Below are positions 61,844 through 64,000 of a stretch of DNA of 64,000 bases, one piece after another; position 1 is the first letter of the stretch; each line of letters begins with the position of its first letter. Source of the stretch: Planctomycetota bacterium (GTDB taxonomy: Bacteria; Planctomycetota; Phycisphaerae; UBA1845; UTPLA1); assembly GCA_003576905.1 (NCBI GenBank), contig QEVG01000008.1, positions 82,410-146,409 on the forward strand. The letters run 5' to 3'. The notes below the pieces were generated by a model. That model worked only from the letters and a program-made list of their open reading frames with translations. It ran no database searches and was not told where the DNA came from. The translations under genes and the position numbers were made by a program.

Positions 61844-62860
61844 GTGGAGCGATCGAGTGACAGTTTGATTGACATTGCTCTCGACGGCCGCGCGCTATCG
61901 CGGGAGGAGATGGCCCGCGTCTTCGAGGACCTCGTGACCGGCGGCATTGCGCCCGAAAGGGTGGAGGCGTTTCTTGTCGCATTGTCCGCGCGGGGCGAGA
62001 CGGTGGACGAACTCGTTGGGGCGGCCACGGTCATGCGGCGCCACGTGACGGATATCCTGTGCCCGGACCCGGATGCAATTGACACCTGCGGAACCGGCGG
62101 CGACGGCATCAGCACGTTCAATGTATCCACGGCCGCGGCGATCATCGCCGCCGGAGCCGGGGCGACGGTCGCCAAGCACGGCAACCGGACAAACACGCGG
62201 GCGAGCGGATCGGCGGAGGTGCTGACGGCCTTGGGTGTGAACATCGACGCGCCGTCGCAGGTGGTGGAGCGCTGCCTGCGCGAGGTGCGCATCGGCTTTC
62301 TCTTCGCGGCGAAGCTCCACCCTGTGATGGGAAACGTCGTCGCGATTCGGCGCAGGATCGGGCGTCCCACGATCTTCAACTATGTCGGCCCGCTGACCAA
62401 TCCGGCGCGGGTGCGGCGGCAGATCATCGGCGTGCCGCGCGAGGAACTGGTGGACAAGATTGCCGCGGCGCTGTGCGAACTGGGAGTTGTGCAGGGGTTC
62501 GTGGTGCACGGCGGCGACGGACTGTGCGATCTGACCGTCACAACGACGAGCCTTTGCGCGGAGATCCGCGACGGGCGCGTCCGGACATACGAGGTGGCTC
62601 CGGAGGAGGCGGGGCTGGCGCGATCCTCCCTGTCGTCACTGCTCGTAAGCGGACCCGGCGAGAGTGCCGAGGCCATCCGGGCGATACTGCGAGGCCAACG
62701 GGGTCCGCGGCGGGATCATGCCCTGATGAACGCGGCGATCGCGCTGATGGCGGCGGGCATCGCGGGGAATCTGCGACACGGCGCAAAGGAAGCCGCCGAG
62801 TCAATCGACAGCGGCAGGGCGCAGGCTGTGCTTGACGGCCTTGTTCGTCTCACAAACTGA
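61844..62860 (+). CDS. trpD: Anthranilate phosphoribosyltransferase
   Basis: A GTG at 61844 preceded by GAGGAGAAG starts the 338-residue enzyme that couples anthranilate and PRPP in tryptophan synthesis. IDTCGTGGDGISTFNVSTAAAIIAA holds the PRPP-binding loop. VAKHGNRTNTRASGSAEVL is the second conserved loop; the usual RSxSSxSGSAD reads RTNTRASGSAE, a mild change. KLHPVMGNVVAIRRRIGRPTIFNYVGPLTNPA is the anthranilate side. Length is normal. The other trp genes are not in the window, so trpD appears to be separate from a trp operon. Confidence 0.92.
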   Translation: MERSSDSLIDIALDGRALSREEMARVFEDLVTGGIAPERVEAFLVALSARGETVDELVGAATVMRRHVTDILCPDPDAIDTCGTGGDGISTFNVSTAAAIIAAGAGATVAKHGNRTNTRASGSAEVLTALGVNIDAPSQVVERCLREVRIGFLFAAKLHPVMGNVVAIRRRIGRPTIFNYVGPLTNPARVRRQIIGVPREELVDKIAAALCELGVVQGFVVHGGDGLCDLTVTTTSLCAEIRDGRVRTYEVAPEEAGLARSSLSSLLVSGPGESAEAIRAILRGQRGPRRDHALMNAAIALMAAGIAGNLRHGAKEAAESIDSGRAQAVLDGLVRLTN

Positions 62861-62895
62861 ATCGGATCGGTCGGCGGAACGGCAGGGGACTGGAA

Positions 62896-63180
62896 ATGAT
62901 ACGCTATCGTTGCGACGGCTGCGGGCTCGATCTGGAGCGGGACGGCTCAAATCACTACATCGTCCGGATCGAGGCCTTCGCCGCGGCGGGCAAGCTGGAG
63001 TTTACCCGGCAGGACGTCGAGCGCGACCATTCCGAGGAAATTCGCAAGCTGATCGCCGACATAGAGAAACGCTCGCCGGACGAGATTGAAGATCAGGTGT
63101 ATCGGAGCTTTCGGTACGACCTGTGCCCGGCCTGCCACCGGAGGTATATTGCCGCCCCGCTGAACATGGGGGAAAAGTAG
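62896..63180 (+). CDS. Small zinc-ribbon protein
   Basis: The 94-residue protein has CDGCGLDLE at the start and CPACHRRY near the end, four Cys that would form one zinc site. Between them is a helical middle rich in Glu and Arg (FTRQDVERDHSEEIRKLIADIEKRSPDEIEDQVY). It is soluble and has no signal peptide. I do not know its function. It starts 35 bases after trpD and may be co-transcribed. Confidence 0.65.
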   Translation: MIRYRCDGCGLDLERDGSNHYIVRIEAFAAAGKLEFTRQDVERDHSEEIRKLIADIEKRSPDEIEDQVYRSFRYDLCPACHRRYIAAPLNMGEK

Positions 63181-63199
63181 GCGCGGGGCGTGCCGAGAC

Positions 63200-63553
63200 C
63201 TACGACACCTTCGCCCCGGGGGCGATGTCGGACATGGGTGTCAGCAGGATGACCTGCGATCGGTCTTCGTTGGAAGCGGCAAGGAGCATTCCGTTGCTGG
63301 TCTCGCCGCGCATGGTGCGTGGGGCGAGGTTCTTCGCGACGACGATCGACTTTCCGACGAGGTCTTCGGGCTGGTAGTAGCCGCGGATGCCGGCGACGAT
63401 CTGGCGCTGCTCACTGCCAATATCGATCTGAAGCACGAGGAGCTTGTCGGCGTTGGGGTGCGGTTTGGCGTCGAGCACGCGGGCGACGCGAAGGTCAATC
63501 TTTGCGAAATCGTCGAAAGTGATCGTGTCGGGGGCGGGTGTCGGGTCGGGCAT
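63200..63553 (-). CDS. tRNA-binding domain protein (CsaA / MetRS C-terminal type)
   Basis: A single OB-fold of about 117 residues contains DDFAKIDLRVARVLDAKPHPNADKLLVLQIDIGSEQRQIVAGI and NLAPRTMRGETSNGMLLAAS. These are the EMAPII/Trbp111-type tRNA-binding signatures. Such domains bind the outside corner of tRNA, dimerise, and occur at the C-terminus of methionyl-tRNA synthetase or alone. Here it is alone; ATG 63553 directly precedes the domain. The upstream in-frame extension is Arg-rich and non-homologous. metG is not in the window. Confidence 0.85.
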   Translation of the reverse strand: MPDPTPAPDTITFDDFAKIDLRVARVLDAKPHPNADKLLVLQIDIGSEQRQIVAGIRGYYQPEDLVGKSIVVAKNLAPRTMRGETSNGMLLAASNEDRSQVILLTPMSDIAPGAKVS

Positions 63554-63615
63554 GGCTTGAATCCAGACAGGGCGTTTCGTGGCGCGACGTTCCGCGGCCC
63601 GTCGCGAGGGCTGTT

Positions 63616-64000
63616 TCAGTTCGCCGCGGCCGTCGGTCCGCGGTCGAGCACCTGCACCGTCGCGCTGCCGCGGTACTCGATGTTGTCGTGGGTGACGACG
63701 AGCACCGAAATGCGGTGGACGCCGGGCGTCTCGAGGATCTTCACGCCGCGCGGCTCGTCGCCGATCCACACGCCGTTGTCCATCCAGAGAAAGTCGGCCC
63801 CTTCGATCACATCGCGCGGCAGGTCGACGCTGTAGGCCAGGTAGTGCGGGCTCGTTCCGATCACCGGCCCGCTGAGCTTGATGTTCACGCGGCGGACCCG
63901 GTTTGCGCGGCGCGGGGCGCTGGCGTCCGTGCCGGAGGACCGGCGCGGCGTGGCGGAAGCAAGCTGCGCTTCGTCGTTGGTCGCCCGGCGGCCTGCGGTG
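63616..64000 (-). CDS. C-terminal part of a protein with Ig-like domain (cut by window end)
   Basis: The frame stays open to base 64000, so the start lies outside. The visible 128 residues contain an Arg-rich low-complexity stretch and then VNIKLSGPVIGTSPHYLAYSVDLPRDVIEGADFLWMDNGVWIGDEP in part, followed by GVHRISVLVVTHDNIEYRGSATVQVLD. The latter has the strand pattern of an Ig-like/PKD-type domain (VxVxDxxNxxxxxxxxVxV), common in surface proteins. Function cannot be judged. It may be the same strand unit as the tRNA-binding gene, 62 bases downstream. Confidence 0.5.
   Translation of the reverse strand, partial: TAGRRATNDEAQLASATPRRSSGTDASAPRRANRVRRVNIKLSGPVIGTSPHYLAYSVDLPRDVIEGADFLWMDNGVWIGDEPRGVKILETPGVHRISVLVVTHDNIEYRGSATVQVLDRGPTAAAN

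Noticed and set aside
1..64000. CRISPR arrays, rRNA and tRNA genes
   Set aside because: I saw no regularly spaced short repeats and no recognisable rRNA or tRNA cores. A covariance-model scan was not possible here, so a divergent tRNA might be missed.

Overview
The window is a high-GC stretch (about two thirds G+C by eye) of a Gram-negative bacterial chromosome, most likely from the Planctomycetota and probably near the Phycisphaerae. Supporting this are three secreted proteins ending in dockerin-like calcium repeats of the GDxNCDG type, a PEP-CTERM sorting signal, LPS-export genes, ClpC, a coiled-coil/zinc-ribbon protein, and a RAYT-type IS200-like transposase flanked by GC-rich palindromes. 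The taxonomic call is an inference from gene content. I found no rRNA, tRNA, CRISPR array or prophage.

Layout. 1-4.1 kb: end of a KdsC-like phosphatase, then a giant LptC/LptA-like protein (LPS maturation and export). 4.1-5.1 kb: about 1 kb with no supportable gene, ending in two adjacent perfect hairpins. 5.1-11.6 kb: sugar isomerase-like TIM barrel, C-terminal-haem cytochrome, zinc-ribbon/vWA membrane protein, SppA lipoprotein, secreted zinc metalloprotease with dockerin, NAD-dependent epimerase. 11.8-16.5 kb: overlapping ICMT-like and KAS III-like pair, dipeptide epimerase, GntR/LacI-type regulator. 16.7-25.9 kb: coiled-coil zinc-ribbon protein, RNase HI with an extra Cys-rich domain, VOC protein, DUF4269, LOG protein, tyrosine phosphatase-like protein, DAHP synthase, ArnT-like glycosyltransferase, hotdog thioesterase and two small membrane proteins. 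26.1-34.6 kb: PEP-CTERM protein, ClpC, an ACP plus adenylation-enzyme pair behind a good promoter, and two dockerin proteins. 34.9-43.0 kb: FtsK, a nuclease-fold protein, alaS carrying an in-frame transposase insertion, and a nucleotidyltransferase pair. 43.1-49.0 kb: apt, then a minus-strand run of CvpA-like protein, HtrA-like protease and a GspE-like protein with broken nucleotide-binding motifs. 49.2-64 kb: dUTPase-like protein, lipoproteins, a TPR protein, holA, a methyltransferase-like protein, type 4 uracil-DNA glycosylase, GT4 glycosyltransferase, asparagine synthetase, nucleoside hydrolase, galK, trpD, a zinc-ribbon protein, a tRNA-binding protein and the end of a cut-off gene.

Most of the window is ordinary housekeeping or cell-envelope content. 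The most unusual locus is alaS at 38.7-42.3 kb. A complete-looking HUH/Y1 transposase domain, bounded by a perfect 23-bp inverted repeat, sits inside the alanyl-tRNA synthetase reading frame without breaking it. The same gene has an AT-richer patch of about 400 bp further on, and a toxin/antitoxin-like nucleotidyltransferase pair follows directly. Other points worth a second look are the GspE-like protein with Val in place of the Walker A Lys, the KAS III-like enzyme that keeps only the Cys of its catalytic triad, the RNase HI fusion, the 1259-residue LPS-export protein and the stand-alone ACP/adenylation pair.
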